Assembly: GCA_947627345.1 (NCBI GenBank)
Contig: CANQVS010000007.1
Span: 1 to 64,000 of the forward strand
Reading direction: 5' to 3'
Origin: an uncultured Clostridia bacterium
GTDB lineage: Bacteria > Bacillota > Clostridia > Oscillospirales > Acutalibacteraceae
Length of the DNA: 64,000 bases
Below, one piece after another: positions 25,579 through 32,831 of the stretch (within the stretch, counting starts at the first letter, position 1; each line of letters begins with the position of its first letter). Below the pieces are notes generated by a model that saw only the letters and a list, made by a program, of their open reading frames with translations, did not search any database and had not been told where the DNA came from. The position numbers and the translations under genes were made by a program.

Positions 25579-25599
25579 CGCTTATTGGTATAATAAGCG
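25579..25599 (+). repeat. Left 21-bp inverted repeat of the recombinase gene
   Basis: CGCTTATT-GGTAT-AATAAGCG: two 8-bp arms around an asymmetric 5-bp centre. The exact reverse complement lies at 26605-26625. With flanking GGT/ACC it also forms a terminator-like hairpin just after the recombinase stop codon. Confidence 0.9.
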
Positions 25600-25603
25600 A
25601 CCG

Positions 25604-26524
25604 TTAAACTGCAATATTAGACAACATATTCATACTGTTTTTCTTTAATTCTAATGATGAATGTACATACCTGTTTAACGTTGTTTTCACATCAGCGTGC
25701 CCTAAAATTTCACTGAGTGTTTTAGCATCAAAGCCACATTCAATACATCTTGTAGCAAAGGTGTGCCGTAAAGTATGAAAGGTCACTCCTTTTAAACCGC
25801 ACATTTCAATAATTTTCTTAAACTTTTTTTGCATTAATCTAGGTTCAACATAACATAACTGTTTATTAGAAAGAAAGAAAACCCCATCACTTTTTCTGTA
25901 TTTCTCGACAATTTCAATTAAAAAATCAGGTAAGGGAATTAATCTGTTTGAATTTGATGTTTTTGGTTCATTTATAAAAATACTGCTCTTTCCATTTTCA
26001 TCATTTAATCTATACATTGTTTTATCAATTTTTGCAGTTCCTAATTTAATATCTCCCCACTTTAGTGCGCACAGTTCTCCTATTCTTACACCGGTATATA
26101 AAGCGAATAAAACACCAAGCTTAAAATTATCGAAATTATTTCTAATATTTTCTTCAAGAATTTTTTGTTCGGATACTGACAATACTCTTGTTTTTACTTT
26201 TTTCTCACGAACATATTGGATATATGGAGGTTTAAAATTATACTTAAGCTTTCCATATTTAAATATTGAGTTTAAAGTTAATAAAATACTGTTTACAGTT
26301 TTCGGACTTAGGCTGTTTTCAAGCAGTTCATTGGTGTACTTAATTAAATCATCGGTGTCTATTTTATCAATTGAACAATTTGATATAGATTTTAAAAGTA
26401 TATGTTTATTAACCATATATTTATATGTTTGTAATGTACTTCTTTTTAATATGTTTCTATTAAAATTTAACCATTCTTTACTTAATACACCCAAAGTCAT
26501 CAATTTTTGCGTTGAATTAATCAT
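25604..26524 (-). CDS. Tyrosine recombinase (phage-integrase family)
   Basis: 306 residues: an N-terminal SAM-like core-binding domain (about 12-95) and a catalytic domain with Arg147 (TGVRIGEL), His250 and Arg253 (HTLRHTFATR), His276 (LGHADVKTT) and nucleophile Tyr286 (NRYVH). It should cut and join short inverted-arm sites such as those on both sides of its own gene. It is AT-rich relative to surrounding host genes. It may mobilise the 2.76-kb insertion, invert its own segment, or both. Confidence 0.92.
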   Translation of the reverse strand: MINSTQKLMTLGVLSKEWLNFNRNILKRSTLQTYKYMVNKHILLKSISNCSIDKIDTDDLIKYTNELLENSLSPKTVNSILLTLNSIFKYGKLKYNFKPPYIQYVREKKVKTRVLSVSEQKILEENIRNNFDNFKLGVLFALYTGVRIGELCALKWGDIKLGTAKIDKTMYRLNDENGKSSIFINEPKTSNSNRLIPLPDFLIEIVEKYRKSDGVFFLSNKQLCYVEPRLMQKKFKKIIEMCGLKGVTFHTLRHTFATRCIECGFDAKTLSEILGHADVKTTLNRYVHSSLELKKNSMNMLSNIAV

Positions 26525-26604
26525 AAAATTACCTCTTTAAAACAAGTATTTCTTTATATATTGACAAAAGCAGAAAAAATATTGTAGAATATATAAAAAT
26601 TGTA

Positions 26605-26625
26605 CGCTTATTATACCAATAAGCG
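26605..26625 (-). repeat. Right 21-bp inverted repeat of the recombinase gene
   Basis: CGCTTATT-ATACC-AATAAGCG, a perfect reverse complement of 25579-25599. It lies about 80 bp upstream of the recombinase start codon. Read toward the gene it contains TATAAT, but no good -35 is placed before it. Confidence 0.9.
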
Positions 26626-26727
26626 ATTGTTAACACTTTAATCCTTTAGTATAGTCACGGTAAAATCTGCAAACATTCAATAGAATAAAACAAATTCCGC
26701 AGATAATTAAAAAATACTTAAAACGAA

Positions 26728-26764
26728 AGCCAATCGTTAAAGGATAACTCCAAAACGATTGGCT
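26728..26764 (+). repeat. Second copy of the dispersed hairpin repeat
   Basis: AGCCAATCGTT (26728-26738) pairs with AACGATTGGCT (26754-26764). The loop GGATAACTCCA is nearly the same as in the copy after cysA. Here it stands upstream of a gene and could block read-through into it. Confidence 0.75.
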
Positions 26765-26896
26765 GTAAAAATTTTGAAACTTGTTTCGTTTACTTTATTA
26801 AATCAACATTCAAATACACAACAAATTAAATAAAGCTTTAAATATATCATTATTAAATCAATTCCAAATTGATTATAACGAATAGCAGGTGAATTT

Positions 26897-27889
26897 ATGT
26901 ACAAAGATTACGATTATTCAATATCATTATTGCGGGTATTTGCAATGTTTTCCATACTTGCCTGTCACATCTCCTCACTAATAGGAATATCGTCTCTTGC
27001 CCAATTCTTAAATATAGGAGTGCAAATTTTTTTATTAATATCCGGTTATCTTTATGGTAAAAAAAATATAAAAAACTATGGCACTTGGATTTATAATAGA
27101 TATATTAGAATTTTAATTCCCATTTTTATATATATTTTGCCTATTGTCATATATTGCAATATAGCTTCTATTCACAACGGGTATATGGATTCTTTAGCAT
27201 ATATTTTTTGCTTGCAAGGCATTGATGATATTTTTGGTTTTTTATCATTTTATAATTATCCAGGTACGGGTCATTTTTGGTTTATAACAATACTAATGGT
27301 ATGTTATTTGTTAACAATTCCTATATCCCATTTCTATCGGAAAACAAATAAAAAATTTTCCGCTGTTTTTTTCTTATTTATTTTATTTATAATATCCCTA
27401 ATTTTACCTTTCTCAGGTATATACTTAGCGTTACCGCTAATTTATTTTTCAGGATATTTTTATTCAAAATATTTTGATGATACCAACTCTACAAAAAGCT
27501 TTGTAATATTGACAATTATTATGGTTTTATCAATAGGATTACGTCTATTTTGCAAGCATTATTACGATGGCACAATTTTATATGAACATATAGTTGTATC
27601 ATTTAGTCATAATATTTTAGCGATTTGGATTTTTCTTACATTTAGACTGATTTACAAAAAATTTGAAAGACAATTCGAGAAAATTGCTAAAAGCAACATC
27701 ATTATGCATTTAGACTCAATCTCATATTATATTTATATTGTTCATTATATGTTTGTAGACCTCTTTATTATAACAGATATTATTCCGAATAAATCATTAG
27801 CCGTATTCTTACTCTTACTGTTATCTTTTATACTTGCTGAAATTCTTCGTTTTATAAGCGAAATAATAATTAATAAAATAAAAAAATAA
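26897..27889 (+). CDS. Membrane acyltransferase (family 3, OatA-like without esterase domain)
   Basis: 330 residues, about ten membrane helices. The family start SISLLRVFAMFSILACHISS contains the catalytic-region histidine, followed by QIFLLISGYLYG and RIRI-type basic loop YNRYIRILIP. It probably moves an acetyl or other acyl group across the membrane onto a surface glycan. Strongly AT-rich, which suggests transfer with the recombinase. The start follows GCAGGTG. It is convergent with the hydrolase gene. Confidence 0.88.
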   Translation: MYKDYDYSISLLRVFAMFSILACHISSLIGISSLAQFLNIGVQIFLLISGYLYGKKNIKNYGTWIYNRYIRILIPIFIYILPIVIYCNIASIHNGYMDSLAYIFCLQGIDDIFGFLSFYNYPGTGHFWFITILMVCYLLTIPISHFYRKTNKKFSAVFFLFILFIISLILPFSGIYLALPLIYFSGYFYSKYFDDTNSTKSFVILTIIMVLSIGLRLFCKHYYDGTILYEHIVVSFSHNILAIWIFLTFRLIYKKFERQFEKIAKSNIIMHLDSISYYIYIVHYMFVDLFIITDIIPNKSLAVFLLLLLSFILAEILRFISEIIINKIKK

Positions 27890-27942
27890 TTCAACTTTAA
27901 ATTTTCAAATAACTTTAATGTATATTGTTCAGGAGAACACCA

Positions 27943-27969
27943 AAAAAGGCGCTTATTGAGCGCCTTTTT
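27943..27969 (-). terminator. Terminator of the NlpC/P60 gene
   Basis: AAAAAGGCGCT and AGCGCCTTTTT form an 11-bp stem with T-runs in both directions. It probably also stops the convergent acyltransferase transcript. Confidence 0.85.
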
Positions 27970-27981
27970 ATAATAAAACTC

Positions 27982-29538
27982 TTACCAATATCTTACGGTA
28001 ACATTATCTTTTCTCTTAGACTTAGTATGAGCTCCGCTGTAGGCAGTACGTCTTTTGTTAAATGTAAACGTCAATCCGCTTACTATCGCAACAACTCCAA
28101 GCACAATAAGCATCCATAGGATAAAGCTTGTATTCTTTTCATCTGATGTTGAGATTGACGCTGTCTTTGTGTCGGTTTTGTCGCCGTTAACTCCTGCGAG
28201 CGCTCTTTTACTTATTCTGTTAGTTTTAACTATAACCTTTTGGGCAATTTCTACATTCGCCTTTGCATTTTTTGTAAGAGCACTTTCTTCATTTTCAGCT
28301 TTTACGCTTTCAGTCGCCGGAGCTGTTGCGGGCTCTGTATTCTGCTCACTTTCTGAATTTTCCGTTTCATCGACATAATCGGGATTATCGGGAGTTGCCT
28401 CGTCAAAGAGCGCGTCCATAGTAAGCTCTCCGACTATACCCGTTGTATCAATAGAGTTGTCCTCCTGAAATTCCTTAACGGCTCTTTCGGTAATTTCGCC
28501 GAAATAGCCTGTACACATTTCGTTAAAATATTTAAGCTCCTCAAGCTTTTGCTGAACTTTTTCTACCTCATCGCCCTCATCGCCGAGTTCAAGCGTTCCA
28601 TCGTCCTCGTCTTTTGAATTTTCATCTTCTGAATCAGCTGTGGGAGCGTCGTCTGAGTAGAGAATTTCAAGGTCACTCTCCCCTGCAATTCCGTCAACGG
28701 TTACGTTTGCGGCTTTCTGAAATTCCTTATAAGCCGCCTGAGTAGCCTCGCCGAAATAGCCTGTTACAGCGTCGCTGTAAAATCCTAATTCAGTCAGCCT
28801 GTTCTGAAGCTTTGTTACGGCGTCACCGCTTGAGCCGAATTTTAAGACTGACGGACTGCTTTGTGAGGAAGATTTATTTTCGGCTTTTGACGATGATTTA
28901 CCTGAATCTGAAGAACCGCCTTTACTTGCCTTTGAATCCATATTATCGGGAGTCCTGTCAGCAATACCAGACGATGAAAAGCTGTAGCTTTCTCCGCCTA
29001 TTGTACGGCTTGTATTTACAAGATACTGTCCGTTTTCATAGTAATAATAATTACCGTTAAACTTTTCCCAACCGTTGTTAACATAGGTAACAGCGGAAAG
29101 CTTAAACCACTTTGTCCAGGATTTTGTAGCTGTTGACTCATAACATACCCCGTACTGTTCATTACGCGCGTCAACCGCCATACCGTTGCCCACATATACG
29201 CCAACGTGTCCGGGCTGATAAAGTCCGAGACCGTGAACACGCGGAATACCCGCGCTTACATTACCGCTTTCCGTAGCGGAATTGAGCTGGTCTGTACCGA
29301 CTCTCGCCCCACCGCAATAAGAGTAAATAAGTCCCGAGCAGTCGACCGCGCCGGCGGACGAACCGCCGTAGACATATTTCCAACCGCTGTTATAGGCATT
29401 AAGCGCCCATTCCGCAAGTCCCGCGCCGGTACCGCTCGCGTTCGGGCTTAAAGAACCCACAACACAAATTGAAACAAGAATTAAAACCGCCACAGCTATT
29501 GAAACGATTTTTTTAAGATTCTTTTTTACAAAATTCAT
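27982..29538 (-). CDS. Secreted NlpC/P60 peptidoglycan hydrolase with two PG-binding domains
   Basis: 518 residues from the ATG at 29538 (GGAGG 12 nt before). A signal peptide or anchor (about 7-30) leads to an NlpC/P60 domain with Cys67 (VDCSGL) and His111 (QPGHVGVYVG). Then come choline-binding-like repeats (WEKFNGNYYYYENGQYLVN, about 160-180), a Ser-rich linker, two PG_binding_1 domains (about 235-295 and 315-375) and a C-terminal membrane helix with basic tail. It cleaves wall peptide stems and is held at the envelope. Its last 48 codons come from the inserted element. Confidence 0.92.
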   Translation of the reverse strand: MNFVKKNLKKIVSIAVAVLILVSICVVGSLSPNASGTGAGLAEWALNAYNSGWKYVYGGSSAGAVDCSGLIYSYCGGARVGTDQLNSATESGNVSAGIPRVHGLGLYQPGHVGVYVGNGMAVDARNEQYGVCYESTATKSWTKWFKLSAVTYVNNGWEKFNGNYYYYENGQYLVNTSRTIGGESYSFSSSGIADRTPDNMDSKASKGGSSDSGKSSSKAENKSSSQSSPSVLKFGSSGDAVTKLQNRLTELGFYSDAVTGYFGEATQAAYKEFQKAANVTVDGIAGESDLEILYSDDAPTADSEDENSKDEDDGTLELGDEGDEVEKVQQKLEELKYFNEMCTGYFGEITERAVKEFQEDNSIDTTGIVGELTMDALFDEATPDNPDYVDETENSESEQNTEPATAPATESVKAENEESALTKNAKANVEIAQKVIVKTNRISKRALAGVNGDKTDTKTASISTSDEKNTSFILWMLIVLGVVAIVSGLTFTFNKRRTAYSGAHTKSKRKDNVTVRYW

Positions 29539-29604
29539 TATAATATATACCTCCATTCCCGTACAACGGGAGTGATATTTACTGTTTGTAACAAAACTGT
29601 AATA

Positions 29605-29633
29605 ATTATAACAAATACTGTAATAAATTTCAA
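29605..29633 (-). promoter_or_regulatory. Promoter of the NlpC/P60 gene
   Basis: On the minus strand TTGAAA (29628-29633) and TATAAT (29605-29610) are 17 bp apart. A small CCCGT/ACGGG hairpin follows in the leader close to the ribosome binding site. Confidence 0.7.
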
Positions 29634-29720
29634 GTATTTTTTCAAGAATTTTCTAATAATATATCATCTGTCCAAATAAATTGCCATTAAATATGGAAAT
29701 TTAGGTATTGTAACAAAATG

Positions 29721-29763
29721 TAACCGATTAATCTGTAAAAGAAATTTACTGATTAATCGGTTA
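29721..29763 (-). terminator. Terminator after the bioY-DUF1284 pair
   Basis: TAACCGATTAATC (29721-29733) and GATTAATCGGTTA (29751-29763) form a 13-bp stem, with further pairing inside the loop and a T-rich run on the minus strand. Confidence 0.7.
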
Positions 29764-29765
29764 GT

Positions 29766-30149
29766 TTATGAATTGCAAATATGTATCCAACTGCAATTTT
29801 TACAGACGGATTTTAATTTGTTTTCATTAATTATACGGGTTTGTGCAAGTTTTTTTAGATCAAGCCAACGGATTTTTTCTCCCTCATTTAAACCGTATTC
29901 TTTAAGACATTTCTCATCAAATTTTCTCACCTTTTCACACTCTAAACAAAATCCGTCTATATTATTCGGACAGTTTTCGCAGATAATGTCACACCCTTGA
30001 ACAAGAGTTACAAGCGGATTTTCTGAATTTAAAAAATAAATTATTTCCGACATTGAACTTACAAATTCATCACTATAGCCTTTGCCCCTAAAAAACTGAA
30101 TACAAAGGCTGTGGTGAGGCCTAAGATTACAGTTTGATAATTTTTTCAA
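29766..30149 (-). CDS. DUF1284 family cysteine-rich protein
   Basis: 127 residues. It begins LRPHHSLCIQFFRGKGYS, the family signature, and has cysteine clusters CENCPNN, CLECEKV and CKNCSWIHIC that could bind a metal or iron-sulfur centre. The only start upstream of the signature is a TTG at 30147-30149 inside the end of bioY, an overlap of about 23 bp. Cotranscription with bioY is likely. Function unknown. Confidence 0.8.
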   Translation of the reverse strand: MKKLSNCNLRPHHSLCIQFFRGKGYSDEFVSSMSEIIYFLNSENPLVTLVQGCDIICENCPNNIDGFCLECEKVRKFDEKCLKEYGLNEGEKIRWLDLKKLAQTRIINENKLKSVCKNCSWIHICNS

Positions 30150-30687
30150 GACGGTTCACCAATATAACAGCGGCGATTATTTTTAAAATATCAAAAGGAA
30201 GATACGGAACAACGCACATTCCAAGCGCGGTAATAAGGCTCATTTCGCCAACAGATGTATTATAAATTACCATAAACCATACTGTCCCGAAAATATAACA
30301 TACTAACATTCCGAGCGTCATTGAAACGGCAAGCGCACAAAGCTTTTTCCCGAATTTATCAGCAGAAACTCCTACAATAAGCGCGGTAAAAATAAACCCA
30401 ATAATATATCCGCCCGTCGGACCGAAAAGTATTCCCGCCCCGCTTGTAAATCCTGCAAATACAGGAACGCCTGCAAGTCCAAGCAGAATATAAACCAACA
30501 CACTCATTACCGCTCGTTTCCAACCGAGTAGTCCTCCTGTCACAAAAACACCGAGCGTTTGCAAAGTAAACGGTATTCCCGTTGGAATTTGAAGCTGTGA
30601 GCAGATTGTTATTATCGCGGTAAACATAGCCACATAGACTAGAGACAACACACTGCCCGACTTTGTTCCATATTTATTTTCACTCAT
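30127..30687 (-). CDS. bioY: Biotin ECF transporter S component BioY
   Basis: 186 residues with six membrane helices and BioY motifs: QIPTGIPFTLQTLGVFVTGGLLGWKRA and GILFGPTGGYIIGF. It binds biotin in the membrane and works with a shared ECF energising module, or alone. It is preceded by a BirA-type operator overlapping its promoter, so it is repressed when biotin is plentiful. A small hairpin (CTCCGA/TCGGAG, 30693-30714 region) partly covers the ribosome binding site. Confidence 0.95.
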   Translation of the reverse strand: MSENKYGTKSGSVLSLVYVAMFTAIITICSQLQIPTGIPFTLQTLGVFVTGGLLGWKRAVMSVLVYILLGLAGVPVFAGFTSGAGILFGPTGGYIIGFIFTALIVGVSADKFGKKLCALAVSMTLGMLVCYIFGTVWFMVIYNTSVGEMSLITALGMCVVPYLPFDILKIIAAVILVNRLEKIIKL

Positions 30688-30717
30688 AAATTTCCTCCGA
30701 TTTTTATTTCGGAGTTC

Positions 30718-30772
30718 ATTATAAAATATTTTTATTTAATTGTCAACTATATTTGTACATTAGTTGACAATT
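30718..30772 (-). promoter_or_regulatory. BirA box overlapping a consensus bioY promoter
   Basis: TTGTCAAC (30740-30747), 15 bp, GTTGACAA (30763-30770) matches the Firmicute BirA operator layout, and the symmetry extends to 12 bp per arm (30738-30772). On the minus strand the promoter is TTGACA (30741-30746), 17 bp, TATAAT (30718-30723), so repressor binding would cover its -35. Confidence 0.88.
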
Positions 30773-30835
30773 AAATTTTCTATTTTTTATATTATAATAC
30801 ATATAATAAAAAATCCTGTATTTTATAAAAAAGTT

Positions 30836-31651
30836 TTAATCTACGCGAAAATCCAATCTGCTGATTTTTTCTATTAGAATATCGTCCTCGCTCGGAGCGT
30901 CGCTCAAGCTCTCGATTTGTCTGCGTATTTCAAGCATTTTATAATCAGTTTCCGAAATTTTCTGCGCACATTCAGAAAGCTCTGAAACAATAAAGTCCTG
31001 ATTGGAAATTTCGTGCTTGTATTTCAGTTGATGCTCCAAGCTCGCCCAAAAATCCATAGCCATTGTTCTTATTTGAACCTCTACTCTCATCGGTTTTTTA
31101 ACCTCCGCGAAAAACACGGGAACTTCTACGATAAGGTGCAGACTTCTGTAGCCGTTCGGCTTTGGAGATGAAATATAATCCTTGCGCTCTATAAGCGTTA
31201 TGTCATCCTGCCTGATAAGCGCGTCCGCGATGATGTAAATATCATCAATATATGAACAGACAACACGTATTCCCGCCACGTCGTTAAGCTTTTCCTCAAT
31301 ATTATTTATTGAAAAATCTTCTCCCTGTTTTCTTAGTTTTTCAACTATACTTGCGGTCCTTTTGAGCCTTGTTGTAATATAGCTTATCGGGTTGCGCTGA
31401 TAGCGGGTATTAAATTCGGTATTAAGAACCTCAAATTTTGTACGAACCTCTTTTATCGCGCAGGTATACATCATCATAAGCTCCTTATATCCGACAACAG
31501 TACCCATAAGCTCCTTTGTCTGATTAAACACGTTCAGTGCCATTTCCTCCGAAATCGTGCCCAAATCGGCGGACAGAGCGGAGCTGTTGCCGTATAGTTT
31601 CTGATTAGATGTAAGGTTAGGGTTTAAGAGTTCCTTTTCTTTCTTTTTCAT
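30836..31651 (-). CDS. Small alarmone synthetase / GTP pyrophosphokinase (RelQ-like)
   Basis: 271 residues with a synthetase domain only: RYQRNPISYITTRLKR, DVAGIRVVCSYIDDIY, SPKPNGYRSLHLIVEVP and EVQIRTMAMDFWASLEHQLKYK. There is no HD hydrolase, TGS or ACT domain, as in RelQ/RelP-type enzymes that make (p)ppGpp. The N-terminal extension of about 45 residues is longer than usual. The start follows GAGGAG. It is probably monocistronic. Confidence 0.9.
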   Translation of the reverse strand: MKKKEKELLNPNLTSNQKLYGNSSALSADLGTISEEMALNVFNQTKELMGTVVGYKELMMMYTCAIKEVRTKFEVLNTEFNTRYQRNPISYITTRLKRTASIVEKLRKQGEDFSINNIEEKLNDVAGIRVVCSYIDDIYIIADALIRQDDITLIERKDYISSPKPNGYRSLHLIVEVPVFFAEVKKPMRVEVQIRTMAMDFWASLEHQLKYKHEISNQDFIVSELSECAQKISETDYKMLEIRRQIESLSDAPSEDDILIEKISRLDFRVD

Positions 31652-31783
31652 CTTTTTTCTCCTCGATTTTAAAGTACCTTTATTATAATACTTTATTCTT
31701 CAATAATCTATATATTATTATTAAATTTTGCACATAAGCTGTTTTTTCAACGAAAAATATTTTAAATCACTTTATTTTTTTAA

Positions 31784-31812
31784 TTGACAGTAAAAACTAT
31801 GTTATATATGAT
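31784..31812 (+). promoter_or_regulatory. Promoter of the PP-loop protein gene
   Basis: TTGACA (31784-31789) and TATGAT (31807-31812) are 17 bp apart, with TATAAT five bases on as an alternative -10 at poor spacing. Confidence 0.5.
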
Positions 31813-31847
31813 ATAATCAGTTTAGTTTTAAATGTGGAGATGAGAAA

Positions 31848-32705
31848 ATGAGCGGGATTGAAATTGCAAATCAAAAAAGAATAAAAGAAATAGAAAACTC
31901 CATTACCAAAAAACGGTGCTTTAAGGAAAAGCTGTTCAGCCGTTTTACTAAGGCAATAGTCGAATATGATATGATAAAACCACACGATAAAATCGCCGTC
32001 TGCATATCGGGAGGCAAGGACTCAATGCTTATGGCAAAGCTTTTCCAGGAGCTTAAACGCCATAACAAATTTCCGTTTGAACTTATATTTCTTGTAATGG
32101 ACCCCGGTTACAACGAAATGAACAGACTTACTGTTGAGAAAAACGCTGAAAGTATGGGGATACCCATAACCGTATATGAAACCTCTATATTTAACTCGGT
32201 CTTTAATATTGAAAAAAATCCCTGTTATCTATGCGCGAGAATGAGGCGCGGACATCTTTATAAAAAAGCCAAGGAGCTCGGGTGCAATAAAATCGCCCTC
32301 GGTCATCATTTTGACGACGTTATAGAAACAATACTTATGAGTATGCTGTGGGGCGGTCAAATTCAAACTATGATGCCTAAGCTTAAAAGCAAAAACTATG
32401 AGGGTATGGAGCTTATAAGACCGATGTATTATATCCGTGAGGACGATATTAAAGCGTGGCGCGACTTTAATAACCTAAAATTCATTCAGTGCGCCTGCCG
32501 TTTTACAGATGAGTTAAGCCGTCAAAACAGCAATAAACCGTCGTCCTCAAAGCGGGAGGAAACTAAAAAACTTATTAAGGACTTAAAAAAGACAAATCCG
32601 AATGTTGAGGCTAATATTTTTAACAGTATGCACAACGTAAGCTTAGACGCGGTAATCGCCTATAAAAAGAACGGTACCGCTTATAACTTTTTGGACGAGT
32701 ATTAA
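31848..32705 (+). CDS. TtcA-like PP-loop tRNA thiolation family protein
   Basis: 285 residues. The ATP-binding PP-loop CISGGKDSM sits near 53-61. A CYLCARMRRG cysteine pair (near 126) and CACR (near 212) fit the TtcA/TtuA iron-sulfur arrangement. GHHFDDVIET is the conserved metal and AMP region. It probably thiolates a tRNA base (2-thiocytidine or a related position). It is flanked by its own promoter and terminator. Members of this clade in Clostridia are not all characterised, so the exact nucleotide is uncertain. Confidence 0.8.
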   Translation: MSGIEIANQKRIKEIENSITKKRCFKEKLFSRFTKAIVEYDMIKPHDKIAVCISGGKDSMLMAKLFQELKRHNKFPFELIFLVMDPGYNEMNRLTVEKNAESMGIPITVYETSIFNSVFNIEKNPCYLCARMRRGHLYKKAKELGCNKIALGHHFDDVIETILMSMLWGGQIQTMMPKLKSKNYEGMELIRPMYYIREDDIKAWRDFNNLKFIQCACRFTDELSRQNSNKPSSSKREETKKLIKDLKKTNPNVEANIFNSMHNVSLDAVIAYKKNGTAYNFLDEY

Positions 32706-32720
32706 AATAAAGCATAAAAT

Positions 32721-32749
32721 AAAAGTTTCCAATTTTGTTGGAAACTTTT
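32721..32749. terminator. Bidirectional terminator
   Basis: AAAAGTTTCCAA (32721-32732) and TTGGAAACTTTT (32738-32749), a 12-bp perfect stem with a 5-nt loop between convergent genes. Confidence 0.8.
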
Positions 32750-32831
32750 GCTTTTGTTATATTAAGTGAGATATAAAAATGTTTGGTGTATAAATATATA
32801 AAATAGGAACTGCAAGGATTTACTCGAAGAA

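Larger units (their letters stand above)
26525..26896. other. Control region between recombinase and acyltransferase
   Basis: AT-rich DNA holding the right 21-bp repeat and the second hairpin repeat. No gene and no strong consensus promoter for the acyltransferase was found. Confidence 0.5.
25365..28126. mobile_element. 2.76-kb AT-rich insertion carrying a recombinase and an acyltransferase
   Basis: The segment lies between 184-bp direct repeats of the hydrolase gene end. It brings a tyrosine recombinase, an acyltransferase and a replacement gene end plus terminator. This pattern fits an element that integrates in the 3' part of a protein gene and restores the reading frame. Recombination of a circle carrying homologous sequence is an alternative. 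The genes are distinctly AT-richer than the neighbours. Confidence 0.65.

Noticed and set aside
31784..31817. TTGACA with the exact TATAAT at 31812-31817 as promoter
   Set aside because: The spacing would be 22 bp. The TATGAT at 17 bp spacing is preferred.
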